Shown: piece by piece, positions 1 through 8,601 of the stretch
Layout: each line of letters begins with the position of its first letter
How positions within the stretch are numbered: the stretch's first letter is position 1
Assembly (NCBI RefSeq): GCF_001640025.1
Contig: NC_031672.1
Coordinates: 1,426,001 to 1,490,000 of the forward strand
Direction of reading: 5' to 3'
Length of the DNA: 64,000 nucleotides
Source: Sugiyamaella lignohabitans
Taxonomy: Eukaryota; Ascomycota; Dipodascomycetes; Dipodascales; Trichomonascaceae
Translations under genes and position numbers: made by a program
Notes under the pieces: generated by a model
The model's database searches: none
Told to the model about the DNA's origin: nothing
What the model saw: only the letters and a program-made list of their open reading frames with translations

Positions 1-439
1 GTTGAGAGTTTATCATATTGAATTTTCAGATTTTAATTTTAAGATATCAATTTTTGCAATTCAATTTTCTAGCAGGCTATAAAATTAGATTTAAAGCTAC
101 AGAGTAAGTAAGTGAATAAGCAGAGAAAGTGAGAACATGACCACAGGGCATATGAGAGCGTGAGAATGTGAGAGCATAAGAACAGGGCATATGAGGACAT
201 GAGAACAGAGCATATGACGTTAGGAGACGCAATTGAGCGGGCCGTAGTACAGTGGTGTGATGTGCACGCGATAATTATAATTAATTAATTAGTTAATTAT
301 TTATTTATGGCAGGCACAATATACACATTGACCATTGACTACTGGCAATGGACACTGCACCAGTTACCGTAGCATTTACAGCAGCACTTAGCATTGTGAA
401 TGTGAGTCTGGATTGTCTCAGAAAATAATGTGCCCGGGT

Positions 440-531
440 AAAATGCGATGCGTACCAGTAGATAGGATGGTGCCTGGTAGTCCAGAAAATGCGATGCGTA
501 CCAGTAGGATTGGATGGTACCGGTAGTCCAA
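440..531. repeat. 46-bp tandem duplication
   Basis: Two adjacent copies (440-485 and 486-531) both begin AAAATGCGATGCGTACCAGT and end near GGTAGTCCA. They differ at a few positions, so the duplication is not brand new. Confidence 0.8.
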
Positions 532-1137
532 AAAAAAAATCAGGTCAGCCCGGTTCGGCAACAGACCACATTACAACCATCCGTTCTGAGAGACTCACGT
601 CAAATTCACATTTCCTCGTGCATGCTTTTTTTTTATACGCACGGTCCAATTACCGCTGTGACCAACCGACCCGTGTTGCCGGTGCTGTACATTTTGTGTG
701 CTTTTTGGTGCAGTTAAAGCGCCTGGTTCAGTTGGAGGGGCAGTTGATTTATGCGCTTATCAGAACAGGCGTTTGGATTTTGACGCTGGCGGCACAGAGG
801 AAACATGTACTAACAATATTCACAGCTTATTCGTCCAAGCTATTATCACCGACAGACATAAATTAGATCCTCCTTACCCACAACATTTTCAGCACCAGCA
901 GGCTTGTGAACTCTGTGAACTTTGTGCTTTTTCCTTGACCAACCCGTTCAACAATCAATCCAGTCAATTGTCATATAAAACGGACTTGTTTTCCAATTAG
1001 TTTTTGCTGGCAAAATAATAATTTATTATCATCACCCTTGATATTCTTGTATTAACTGGCTCTCTATCCTCACAATACAAGTACCATCCACTCGAAGAGA
1101 CAGAACATTTCCATTTTCTGGTATTTCCATCTCAACT

Positions 1138-1200
1138 CTCTTACATCGTATCTCGAATCTCTTACATCCTACCTCAAATCTCCTACATCCTATCTCACAG
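1138..1200. repeat. 21-bp minisatellite, three units
   Basis: Three consecutive 21-base units (1138-1158, 1159-1179, 1180-1200) built on CTCTTACATCCTATCTC, with 2-4 differences between them. It lies about 120 bases upstream of the KGD4 start, so it could fall within the promoter or 5' leader. Confidence 0.8.
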
Positions 1201-1322
1201 TTCATAGCTAACTCATAGCACATTCTGTGGAATCCAGGTTTGAGATATCATATTTTTAAAGAACAGTTTCAGGACATTCCTCAGTCGCTTGACTTCACCT
1301 CACACAACTCAGTTACATAAAA

Positions 1323-1634
1323 ATGCGTCCTACCAGCAACCTCCTACGAACTCCCCTGATCCGTTTCCTCGGAAAGAGATCGCACACTCCTGCTGCCGAC
1401 CGAACTCCTCACGTCCACTCTCAATCACCAGTCAATACACTTCCCTCTTCCTTTGTCGAGTACCGTAAGAACGCCACGACCCACGGTCCCCTTGGCGGCA
1501 AAGGCACCACCATCGCAGCAGCTCCCGGCGAATACTTCTCGCGATCCGACCTCCCCAAACGCTTCCACTACCAGCCCGTCTCCGAGGCCGAGATCGAACT
1601 CATCAACACCGGCGGCGCTGAAATCGTCTTCTAA
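1323..1634 (+). CDS. KGD4: 2-oxoglutarate dehydrogenase E3-recruiting subunit Kgd4 (MRPS36 family)
   Basis: A 103-residue protein. The C-terminus (about residues 77-101) carries 'LPKRFHYQP', an acidic helix and 'INTGGA', which I recognise as the conserved tail of yeast Kgd4/Ymr31. In the family this tail recruits the E3 (lipoamide dehydrogenase) to the 2-oxoglutarate dehydrogenase complex of the mitochondrial matrix TCA cycle. The basic, Ser/Thr-rich N-terminus (RPTSNLLRTPLIRFLGKRS) fits a mitochondrial presequence. It was once catalogued as a mitoribosomal protein. Intronless; length is normal for the family (about 100-125 residues). A head-first GCF element starts 66 bp after the stop. Confidence 0.88.
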   Translation: MRPTSNLLRTPLIRFLGKRSHTPAADRTPHVHSQSPVNTLPSSFVEYRKNATTHGPLGGKGTTIAAAPGEYFSRSDLPKRFHYQPVSEAEIELINTGGAEIVF

Positions 1635-1699
1635 CTCTTTTCTAATCTCTTACTTAACTATACAAATGCATCTGTCACGGGTTTATACGGGTGGGGGTG

Positions 1700-1866
1700 T
1701 GCCTCCGGCGGCTGGGGCGCTGCCCCAGACCCCGTTGTGCTCGCTTCGCGAGCGTCAGGGGGGTCCCAGGTCAACCCTCGAGGACCCCAGAACGTCTGGG
1801 CACCTCCTCGCCGCTCGCGAAGCGAGCACAACGGGGTCTGGGGCAGCGCCCCAGCCGCCGGAGGCA
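1700..1866. repeat. GCF pair, C-type arms, heads outward
   Basis: A + arm at 1700-1754 and a - arm at 1812-1866, both with the GCTCGC-TTC-GCGAGC tail and the GGGGCGCTGCCCC hairpin variant, separated by 57 bp. It lies just downstream of KGD4. Confidence 0.9.
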
Positions 1867-1925
1867 GGGTCCGATAGGCCCAGAATTTCCCTGGACCGAT
1901 CCAAGAGCACTGGAACCCCCCTCGC

Positions 1926-1980
1926 CGCTCGCGGACCGAGCACAACGGGGTCTGGGGCAGCGCCCCAGCCGCCGGAGGCA
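1926..1980 (-). repeat. Solo GCF arm, C type
   Basis: A third copy in the same gap. The upstream CTCGCCGCTCGCG is shared with the arm at 1812, suggesting local duplication of that arm with some flank. The tail hairpin is damaged (GCGGACCGAGC). Confidence 0.88.
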
Positions 1981-2054
1981 CCGACCCCCGACCCCTGGAT
2001 ACAGGGGGATCGGCAGGGTCCGGTGGAGCGCGCTGGCGGCTCAGGGGAGGAGAC

Positions 2055-2072
2055 GGAAAAATATATTTTTCA
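2055..2072. promoter_or_regulatory. RRPE-like A/T palindrome upstream of SQT1
   Basis: GGAAAAATATATTTTTCAG is a near-palindrome about 200 bases upstream of the SQT1 start. It resembles the ribosomal RNA processing element (TGAAAAATTTT) of yeast ribosome-biogenesis promoters and is almost identical to two motifs upstream of DBP10 in this window. Function is inferred. Confidence 0.45.
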
Positions 2073-2272
2073 GGGCGATCCTGGGGATAAGCACAGACAT
2101 AAAATCGTGCGTTTCGAGGGTGATTATTAAGCGGTGGAGAAAATTTGATTTTGTCTGGTTTGCTTTTGGTCGGTTTTGATTGTTTGATTATTTATTAGAC
2201 TGCTGTTTAGTCAGGAGAATCCAAGAACTGAAGAAGAATCAGGAGAACAGAAGAAAAAGAAGAGCAGGAGAG

Positions 2273-3601
2273 ATGTCGCACAACAGCCAGCTGCCAGAGG
2301 AGGACGAGGCCTATATCGACTCGAACGAGATCGGAGAAGAGGCTGCTGCCAATGAAGAGGATATCGACCAGCCCATGTCGGAAGACGACGAGGATGATGG
2401 CCAGTACGACGAGGAGAATCCAGAAGAAGGGTACGGCGAGGGCAGTCAGCAGGACACTATTGAGATCGATATGTCCAACAACTCGAGCACGTATTTTGAT
2501 TCACACTCGGACTCGGTCTACCTGATTGCATCGCATCCCATGTTGCCAATGGTTGTTTCGGGCGGCGGTGATAATATGGGTTATTTGTGGACCACTAATG
2601 CCCATCCTCCTAAACTTGTGGCCCATCTCAGTGGCCATACCGAGTCTTTAGTGGCTGGTGGGTTCACTTTCGACGGCAGTTATCTCGTTACTGGTGACAT
2701 GTCGGGCCAGATCCGCGTGTGGAAAGCTGCTATGAGAGGCCAGAAATGGGAGTTTTTCGGCAGTGTACAGGAAGTCGAGGAGATTGTTTGGATCCGATTC
2801 CATCCTAAACAGAATATATTCGCCGCTGGCGCTTCGGACGGTTCTGTATGGTGTTACTCGCTCGAACCTACTTTGGAGAACATCTCTGTTTTGCATTCTC
2901 ACAGCATGCCTACTAATAACGGGCTTTTCGTCAATACCGACGATATGGATACTTTATCGTTGATGACCATTTCTGACGATGCTACCATTGTCAATTGGAA
3001 TGTATACACATCAGCTGCTAATTATACTCTTACACCCACAGATCTTAAGGGTGAACATCCATGGGTTTCTATTACTCCATCACCTTCTGGCAGATCGGTT
3101 GCTGTAGGATCTACTGATGGTACTGTGTTGATTCTGGGTGTCGAGCGTGGAAACATTCTTAGCACCGTGAGCGGATCTACTGCCGAGGACCTCGATCTGC
3201 TTGATAAGAGTATTGAGGGTATGTCGTGGTCCGATTCTGCCAATGTTCTTGCAGTTGGAAACGTGAATGGAGAAATCCAGTTGTACGATGTTGCATCCTG
3301 GAGAGTTCGTCGAACCCTTAAACTTGAGGATTCGGTCACGAAACTCGAGTTTGTTCCCGGAACACCCTATTTATTATCCAGTGGCATCGACGGCTCCATC
3401 AACAAATGGGACGTCCGCAGCGGAGAAAGCAAATGGGAGGCCAAGGGCCACAACGCCGGTGTCCTCGGCTTCGCACACCAACTCAACGGCGCCCGCATCA
3501 TCTCTGCTGGCGACGAGGGCGTCTGTCTCGTATTCAACGACGAGCCTAAGCCCGCCGCTGCTCCTGCCGGTGCCAGACCCCAGCAGCTCTTAACTAACTA
3601 A
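2273..3601 (+). CDS. SQT1: WD40 ribosome-assembly chaperone Sqt1
   Basis: A 442-residue WD-repeat protein. An acidic N-terminus (Asp/Glu-rich, about residues 8-60) is followed by 'DMSNNSSTYFDSHSDSVY' and WD blades with GH...W/D signatures ('GGGDNMGYLWT', 'GDMSGQIRVW', 'GASDGSVWCY', 'SWRVRRTLKLEDSVTKLEF', 'AGDEGVCLVF'). These match Sqt1, the dedicated chaperone that binds nascent uL16 (Rpl10) and delivers it to the 60S subunit in the cytosol. The open frame extends upstream to a TTG, but the first ATG at 2273 gives the expected acidic start (MSHNSQLPEEDE). Intronless. A head-first GCF element follows 59 bp after the stop. Confidence 0.93.
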   Translation: MSHNSQLPEEDEAYIDSNEIGEEAAANEEDIDQPMSEDDEDDGQYDEENPEEGYGEGSQQDTIEIDMSNNSSTYFDSHSDSVYLIASHPMLPMVVSGGGDNMGYLWTTNAHPPKLVAHLSGHTESLVAGGFTFDGSYLVTGDMSGQIRVWKAAMRGQKWEFFGSVQEVEEIVWIRFHPKQNIFAAGASDGSVWCYSLEPTLENISVLHSHSMPTNNGLFVNTDDMDTLSLMTISDDATIVNWNVYTSAANYTLTPTDLKGEHPWVSITPSPSGRSVAVGSTDGTVLILGVERGNILSTVSGSTAEDLDLLDKSIEGMSWSDSANVLAVGNVNGEIQLYDVASWRVRRTLKLEDSVTKLEFVPGTPYLLSSGIDGSINKWDVRSGESKWEAKGHNAGVLGFAHQLNGARIISAGDEGVCLVFNDEPKPAAAPAGARPQQLLTN

Positions 3602-3635
3602 TAAATTGTATTTCTATTTCCTCTTTTTCACTTTG

Positions 3636-3782
3636 CCTCCGGTTGATGCCTCCGGGTGATGCCTCCGGCGGCTGGGGCTCCGCCCCAGACCCCACTGCTC
3701 GCTTCGCTCGTTTTTTAGGGGAAACTGGTGATGCCCCCCGCGGCTGGGGCTTTTGCCCAGATCCCACTGCTCGCTTCGCTCG
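3636..3782 (+). repeat. Two + GCF arms with repeated head fragments
   Basis: The head TGCCTCCGG occurs three times in a row at about 3634-3670, spaced by TTGA and GTGA; only the last continues into a full arm (3660-3710). A second, diverged + arm follows (3732-3782; hairpin CTGGGGC-TTTT-GCCCAG). Both end in GCTCGCTTCGCTCG. Confidence 0.88.
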
Positions 3783-4181
3783 TTCTGCGATTGTCGACTG
3801 GAACCCTTTTTCGGACTTCTTCTCTGCCTGACAAGCTCATTCTGTTGCTGTTAAACCAGAAATATAATTAACGAACAGGTTCAAACCATGTGTTAACTTC
3901 AATATCATCGACCTAACTGCAATACACAGAGAGGTCACTCGGTTATCACTTCGACTGTTTACTATGTTAAAAGTATTTGCTCTATTCCAGTCTCCATTGA
4001 CAGAAAGACAGGTGGGAGCGGCTTTTCTGTACGCTTTCTCGCTCTATAGAGAATCAACATCTGGAAAGTCTCGCTAATTTCAATTGACATTCCGGAGCAT
4101 CTTCGAAAGTAACTGGTTGTTTCATGCTACAAGTGATTTCCAGGATTGATATTGAATAGAGATCAGACTCCAAGGATCAGT
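3783..4181. other. Intergenic gap between convergent SQT1 and RIB5
   Basis: About 400 bases of mixed-composition sequence. No open frame, RNA gene or repeat that I can support. Confidence 0.5.
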
Positions 4182-4303
4182 CGAGCGAAGCGAGCAGTGG
4201 GGTCTGGGGCGAAGCCCCAGCCGCCGGAGGCACAACTCAACCCCCAAGAAACGAGCGAAGCGAGCAAATAGGGTCTGGGGCGGAGCCCCAGCCGCCGGAG
4301 GCA
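4182..4303 (-). repeat. Two - GCF arms downstream of RIB5
   Basis: Arms at 4182-4232 and 4252-4303 in direct repeat, both with CGAGCGAAGCGAGCA tails. The head of the second ends 30 bp beyond the RIB5 stop, in the sense of that gene. Confidence 0.9.
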
Positions 4304-4333
4304 GCGTGGGAAGAAGAGAGAGAGATGCATTTC

Positions 4334-5195
4334 TTAGTTCGAGAGCTTCTGTAGCTTCGCGGCGACGATTTTCTCGACGAGGGCCTCGAGGTGGGTGTTA
4401 GTTTGTTTTTCGACGAGCGACGACACCTGTTTCTCGATCAGCTTGCCCATGAAATCGACCTCGATGTTCACGAGCTCGCCGACCTTTTTCTTGGCAATAA
4501 TCACTTTACTCTGTGTATACGCAATCAGCATGACCGAGAAGGTACCTTTAACATCGTCAACAGCCGTCACCGTCAACGAAGTACCGTCAAGCGCAATAAA
4601 CCCCTTCTCGACAACATATTTCAGCACATCCAGATCTCGGGGTCTAAAAGTAAACGTCAAAGCATTGTCGTCAGGAACAATACTGACAATCTCGCCAACT
4701 GTGTCCACATGTCCTTGCACAAAATGCCCACCAAACCGCACATGGCCAGCCACAGCACGTTCTAAATTAACCTGGTCGCCGGTCTTCAACCCGCCTAAAT
4801 TACTTCTTCGCAACGTCTCAGGAGCAATTCCGATCTTAAACTCGTCCTTATTAAACTCCGTCACTGTCAAACAAACGCCATTAACTGCAATCGAGTCACC
4901 CAAATGGCAATCATCTAAAATACTCGAGGCATTGCTCACAGTCAGCGACACTCCATTTCCTCCTGACTCGGACGAGTCCAATTTATTGTACTCTGATACA
5001 GCTGGAATGGTTAGCGGCAGGTCGGGGGGTGCGCCTCCGGCGGCTGGGGCTCCGCCCCAGACCCCGTGGCTCCTGCTTCGCAGGAGATTGCTAGGATTTT
5101 GGGGGTTCGAGCCGGGTTTGGAGTGGGAGATTGAGTGAATCTTGGGGTGAAGAGGGGAACTTACTTCCGAGGTGTTCGACGATTCCTGTAAACAT
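4334..5195 (-). CDS. RIB5: Riboflavin synthase, one intron
   Basis: complement(join(4334..5001,5165..5195)), 232 residues. Riboflavin synthase dismutates two 6,7-dimethyl-8-ribityllumazine molecules to riboflavin. Exon 1 encodes MFTGIVEHLG, the invariant family N-terminus; splicing continues with 'TVSEYNKLDSSESGG'. Two tandem lumazine-binding barrels are visible: repeat 1 with 'GDSIAVNGVCLTVTEF' and 'FGGHFVQGHVDTVG', repeat 2 with 'KGFIALDGTSLTV' and 'VNIEVDFMGKLIEKQ'. The 163-nt intron has donor GTAAGT and CTAAC-CATTCC-AG at its end, and carries a GCF arm. Without exon 1 the protein would lack the catalytic N-terminus, so the spliced model is strongly favoured. Confidence 0.95.
5033..5086 (+). 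repeat. GCF arm (A type) inside the RIB5 intron
   Basis: Head GCCTCCGGCGG, hairpin CTGGGGCTCCGCCCCAG and tail CTCCTGCTTCGCAGGAG lie between the donor and the branch point. It is antisense to RIB5 and takes up a third of the intron. Confidence 0.92.
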
Positions 5196-5837
5196 TTTTT
5201 GTATGGTTGTTACAGCTGGCTGCTGGGTTGTGTGGGGTGCTGTCAATCAAATGCAATGGATAAAGTTCCTGTTCAATGGTAGATTGATTTTTGATAGATG
5301 AGTGACGGATATATGACTCTAGATATATTCTGAATCAGTGATCTTACGTCTGATTGATAATCATGTAATTAACTTGCCGTATCCGGCATGCAACCCTGCC
5401 GCCCTGTAATTATAACGGGCCCTCGAACTCCGAGTGGATCTGGGTGGTTCTCTTCGAAAATTAACCTTGTCTTGGCCACATCTGATTCTCCATGCTCGGT
5501 TGATATTATTCTTGATCATTTTTTTTCTACCGTTTTCTGTGGATTTTCTGTCTCAGATATTATCTTCCCTGGCATGCCCTCATGCATCCAACTCACATAC
5601 TACGGTCACCTAATTTCCCACTAAACCCGTCAATTACCCTCTTCTGCTCCACCAACCTCTAAAACCAGCCCACAAACACAAAACCACCACCTCCTAAACC
5701 CCCGAATTGACACTCCCACTAAAAAACCGGCCACCGAACCACCCTCAACTGCATCTCACTCATGCAGGGTCTTCCCAACTAGGCAAAGAGCTCCACCGAG
5801 CCGCCCCTGGGTCTACTCACCCGCACGGGGTTGGTCG

Positions 5838-5993
5838 TGCCTCCGGCGGCTGGGGCGCTGCCCCAGACCCCGTGGCTCCTGCTTCGCAGGAGATTGCTGG
5901 GACCGTATACGGGGCCCTGCCCCCCGACGCAACGACTCGAGCGAAGCGAGAGGAGCCGCGGGGTCTGGGGCGCAGCCCCAGCCGCCGGAGGCA
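5838..5993. repeat. GCF pair, A arm left / B arm right
   Basis: A + arm 5838-5892 (CTCCTGCTTCGCAGGAG tail) and a - arm 5933-5993 (B tail), heads outward. The 40-bp spacer includes GGGACCGTATACGG, a variant of the common GGGACCGTCGACG spacer motif. Confidence 0.9.
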
Positions 5994-6431
5994 GTCCCGC
6001 GACCTGTTTCAGAGGAAAAAAAGCTTATTCGAGTTTCAGGATATGAATTTACCCAAACAGGGGATGTGGTTTCACCGGAGAGTCCGTTAAAGGCAAAAAT
6101 AGAAGCTTTTGTGAGAGTCTGTCGCTGTTAACGTTTTTTTTCTTCTGACTCGCTTTCTCAGCTTCCACTTCTGAACGCACGGCTGCAATAAATTTATTTA
6201 TTTTCTTTATAGGGGGGATAAATTGTGACGCTACGGGAAGCGGCTTCCTCGAGATCGTTGATTATATATCGTCCGTGTGACTTACATTACACCCTGCACT
6301 GGTAGTGTAAGAAACAGTGGCTTTTGTGCTTAAAGCTCGCTGTGAATAATTTTTTTGTGTCATTAAAAGTCACCAGCAACAGCAGCAGGAGCCGCAACGA
6401 TATTAGCAGCGTCATCGGTAGCAGCGTCATC

Positions 6432-6433
<2 letters not shown>

Positions 6434-6462
<29 letters not shown>
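6434..6462. repeat. (GCA)n microsatellite
   Basis: About nine uninterrupted GCA units, with further imperfect units on either side from about 6375. They lie in a region without a supported gene; the polyalanine/polyleucine frames across them are not credible proteins. Confidence 0.85.
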
Positions 6463-6463
<1 letters not shown>

Positions 6464-7192
6464 CTCCAGACGGTCGCACCAGTAGCACCATAGCAACAGG
6501 TTCGTCGGTCGCGCGTACTTGAACGCAACAGGAGGTCTGGATCCGGTTTGGTACCAACAGAGACATCCTAACGCCATAAACTTAATCCAAGCTCGCACTT
6601 ACGCCAGATATTAAACCTGTCAAGTGGTTTTTATTACTACCAGGACTAAGGTTTTTGACTCGCACCCAACGTTTATTGACCCTAACTGAATATTGGCCAG
6701 TAGCTCCAGTAGCTCGATAGTTGTCGACGACTCTCTTTTTATGCTCTCGGTCTGTGTTTTGACACTGTATTTTCAGTCTGAGCTTTCACTTTTGTGGTTA
6801 TATACCATCCTGTCACACTGTTGTTGAGTTGATTAGGGTGTGAGTGTGACTCAAGTTCCTGGGAGGCTGACTGACAAGTTTATTCTTTACTTTTCTTTCA
6901 GGAGGTCAAAGTGATAAGGAACCTTTGAAATTATCATCAGCATTATTGCATAGTTTTTTTTTTTTTGAAAGTCTCTTCTGACATCAGTCTCATATATCAT
7001 CATAGAGTCGACATCCACGAATCCTGTGTCGGTACTAAACAGAAGACTAATAAACCATACACTTCCAAAGTCTCTTGAGGAGCTCTTGGATCTCTAACTT
7101 TTGATCCTGCAAATCAGATATAATCAACTAACTCAACAAAACCTGACTTATCTCATCTCATTCACATTTATTTCGGTATAGCATTTTTTACT

Positions 7193-8278
7193 ATGGAGTC
7201 ACCTATTTCACCCGTCATCACCCCCTCATCCTTCCCGTCGCCGCTACTTCTAGCTCATTCTCCTCGAGATATCTATGCCAGTCTGAACTCGCTGTCTATT
7301 GGCGGCACCATTACTGGAAGGTCGTCAGATTCTAACCCAGGATCCAGCTCGAGTTCAAACTCCCCTTCCAGACGAGGGTCAGCATCGAATCTGTCACAGC
7401 AGGCTCAAACTCAGCAGCTCCATCAGTTCCACCTATTAAAGAGCAACAGTCACTCGACAAGCTCGACTCATGCTAATCACAATAATGCTGGTCCATACGA
7501 CTCGTCAGCAGCCAGTTCGAACAGAAACGTCAATACAGTTCCTACATCTCCTTCGACAGCTGTGAACCTGTTACCCAGCACCTCATCAATATCGCTTTTA
7601 TCTCTGTCATTTACAGGATCCGATTCTGACCAGCAACAGCAACAGCAACAACAATTTCAAGTACAACATCAACAACAAGCCTCAAACAATCAAGCATTAG
7701 GAGCAGCTGAATATGCATTTCCAAACTTCACGTCAGCACCAGATTCACCCAACACCCAGCCAGTGAGTTCACCCAGCTCACCCAATTTCCATGCATCTCA
7801 GAGAATCATAGCACCCACCCACCGAGAGAGAATGAAGCATTACTTTTCGCGATCCGGCTCAATTGTAATGTCAGCAGGACCCGGGTCAGGTTCGTCAGTC
7901 GCTGGAGCCAGAACCCAGCCCATCGATACCAATAACCCAACGTCTTCGATGCGAAACAACAGCATCCACAGCATCGACCAGCTCATCCCACCCGAATCAC
8001 CTCTCCTAGCACCCATGTCACTCGGCTCATCACCCACCGCATTTACTCTCAACCAAGGTCCTCCCGACACCCCCATCACGAACTTATATGTAACACCCAC
8101 CAAACGAGCCTCTGCCTCATCCCACGTGCGACCCCTCCAAATCCCGGTCTACAACAACAGCAACAACAGCATCCAAGACTCCGGACTCACCATCACCACG
8201 CCCGACTCGCCCACCTTGCATCCAGTAGGAACCCCTGCTGAAGAGCCCATGACCCCCATGGTCCTGGAAGATCCCTAA
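7193..8278 (+). CDS. Ser/Pro-rich low-complexity protein, unknown function
   Basis: A 361-residue protein I do not recognise. It is rich in Ser, Pro, Thr, Asn and Gln, with a polyglutamine run (about residues 146-152) and no transmembrane or catalytic motif. Many S/T-P dipeptides, including full CDK-type sites ('SPSRR' near residue 58, 'TPTKR' near 302), suggest a phospho-regulated, largely disordered regulator. 'THRERMKHYFSRSGS' (about residues 210-224) is the only segment that looks structured. Intronless ORF with ATG start, preceded by a long T-rich leader region. Downstream it converges on the 8602-10155 gene. Confidence 0.7.
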   Translation: MESPISPVITPSSFPSPLLLAHSPRDIYASLNSLSIGGTITGRSSDSNPGSSSSSNSPSRRGSASNLSQQAQTQQLHQFHLLKSNSHSTSSTHANHNNAGPYDSSAASSNRNVNTVPTSPSTAVNLLPSTSSISLLSLSFTGSDSDQQQQQQQQFQVQHQQQASNNQALGAAEYAFPNFTSAPDSPNTQPVSSPSSPNFHASQRIIAPTHRERMKHYFSRSGSIVMSAGPGSGSSVAGARTQPIDTNNPTSSMRNNSIHSIDQLIPPESPLLAPMSLGSSPTAFTLNQGPPDTPITNLYVTPTKRASASSHVRPLQIPVYNNSNNSIQDSGLTITTPDSPTLHPVGTPAEEPMTPMVLEDP

Positions 8279-8329
8279 TTTTCTTCTTATTTATATATAT
8301 ATATTTCCGCATTCTTCTCCTGTTACCCG

Positions 8330-8538
8330 TGCCTCCGGCGGCTGGGGCTGCGCCCCAGACCCCCCGGCTCCTCTCGCTGCGCTCGAGTCGGGCTTGGGGG
8401 TCCCGGTCTTCTCCTGCGAAGCAGGAGCTACGGGGTCTGGGGCGGAGCCCCAGCCGCCGGAGGCAGCGAACCCGTTGAAGCAACTCCTGCGAAGCAGGAG
8501 CCACGGGGTCTGGGGCAGAGCCCCAGCCGCCGGAGGCA
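8330..8538. repeat. GCF pair (B/A) plus an extra - A arm
   Basis: Arms: + B 8330-8390, - A 8411-8465 (pair of 136 bp, spacer GGCTTGGGGGTCCCGGTCTT), and - A 8484-8538. They lie between two convergent genes, so each gene sees a head-first arm downstream: 51 bp after the stop at 8278 and 63 bp from the stop at 8602. Confidence 0.92.
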
Positions 8539-8601
8539 CGAGGGGCACGAGTGGGTCAGAAATGCAAATAAAATAAGTTAGAAAGAAAATGCAGGAGGGG
8601 G

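Larger units (their letters stand above)
1..1322. other. Intergenic region upstream of KGD4
   Basis: AT-rich sequence with no convincing gene. Open frames between 489 and 1000 have no recognisable domain, overlap each other in several frames and look accidental. It holds loose repeats of GAGAACA/GCATATGA type at about 128-218 and two short tandem repeats listed separately. The last 100 bases before 1323 must include the KGD4 promoter. Confidence 0.6.
5196..7192. other. Divergent intergenic region RIB5 / 7193 gene
   Basis: About 2 kb. It contains the GCF pair at 5838-5993 and a (GCA)n run at 6434-6462. Open frames at 5388-5624 and 5707-6090 have no recognisable domain; the latter is largely GCF sequence. 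The T-rich stretch before 7193 is probably promoter or leader. Confidence 0.6.

Noticed and set aside
1453..2130. Long ORFs with peptides such as PPAAGAPPQT, SGGWGSAPDP or GVWGAAPAAGG (also at 8193-8576, 11101-11385, 17319-17710, 39720-40064, 63471-63929 and others)
   Set aside because: These are translations of GCF arms in six frames. The GC-rich palindromes lack stops in most frames, so they create open frames on both strands. The same peptides recur in unrelated contexts and inside spliced introns.
5388..5624. 78-codon ORF in the RIB5 / 7193-gene gap
   Set aside because: No domain, no conserved-looking segment and a sequence rich in Cys/Ser by chance; looks like non-coding promoter sequence.
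6287..6598. Polyalanine/polyleucine ORFs over the (GCA)n run
   Set aside because: Open only because of the trinucleotide repeat; no conserved sequence outside it.
8330..8538. CRISPR-like array of palindromic repeats with spacers
   Set aside because: Repeats are inverted as well as direct, spacing is irregular outside the pair unit, there are no cas genes, and the window is clearly a eukaryotic nuclear genome.
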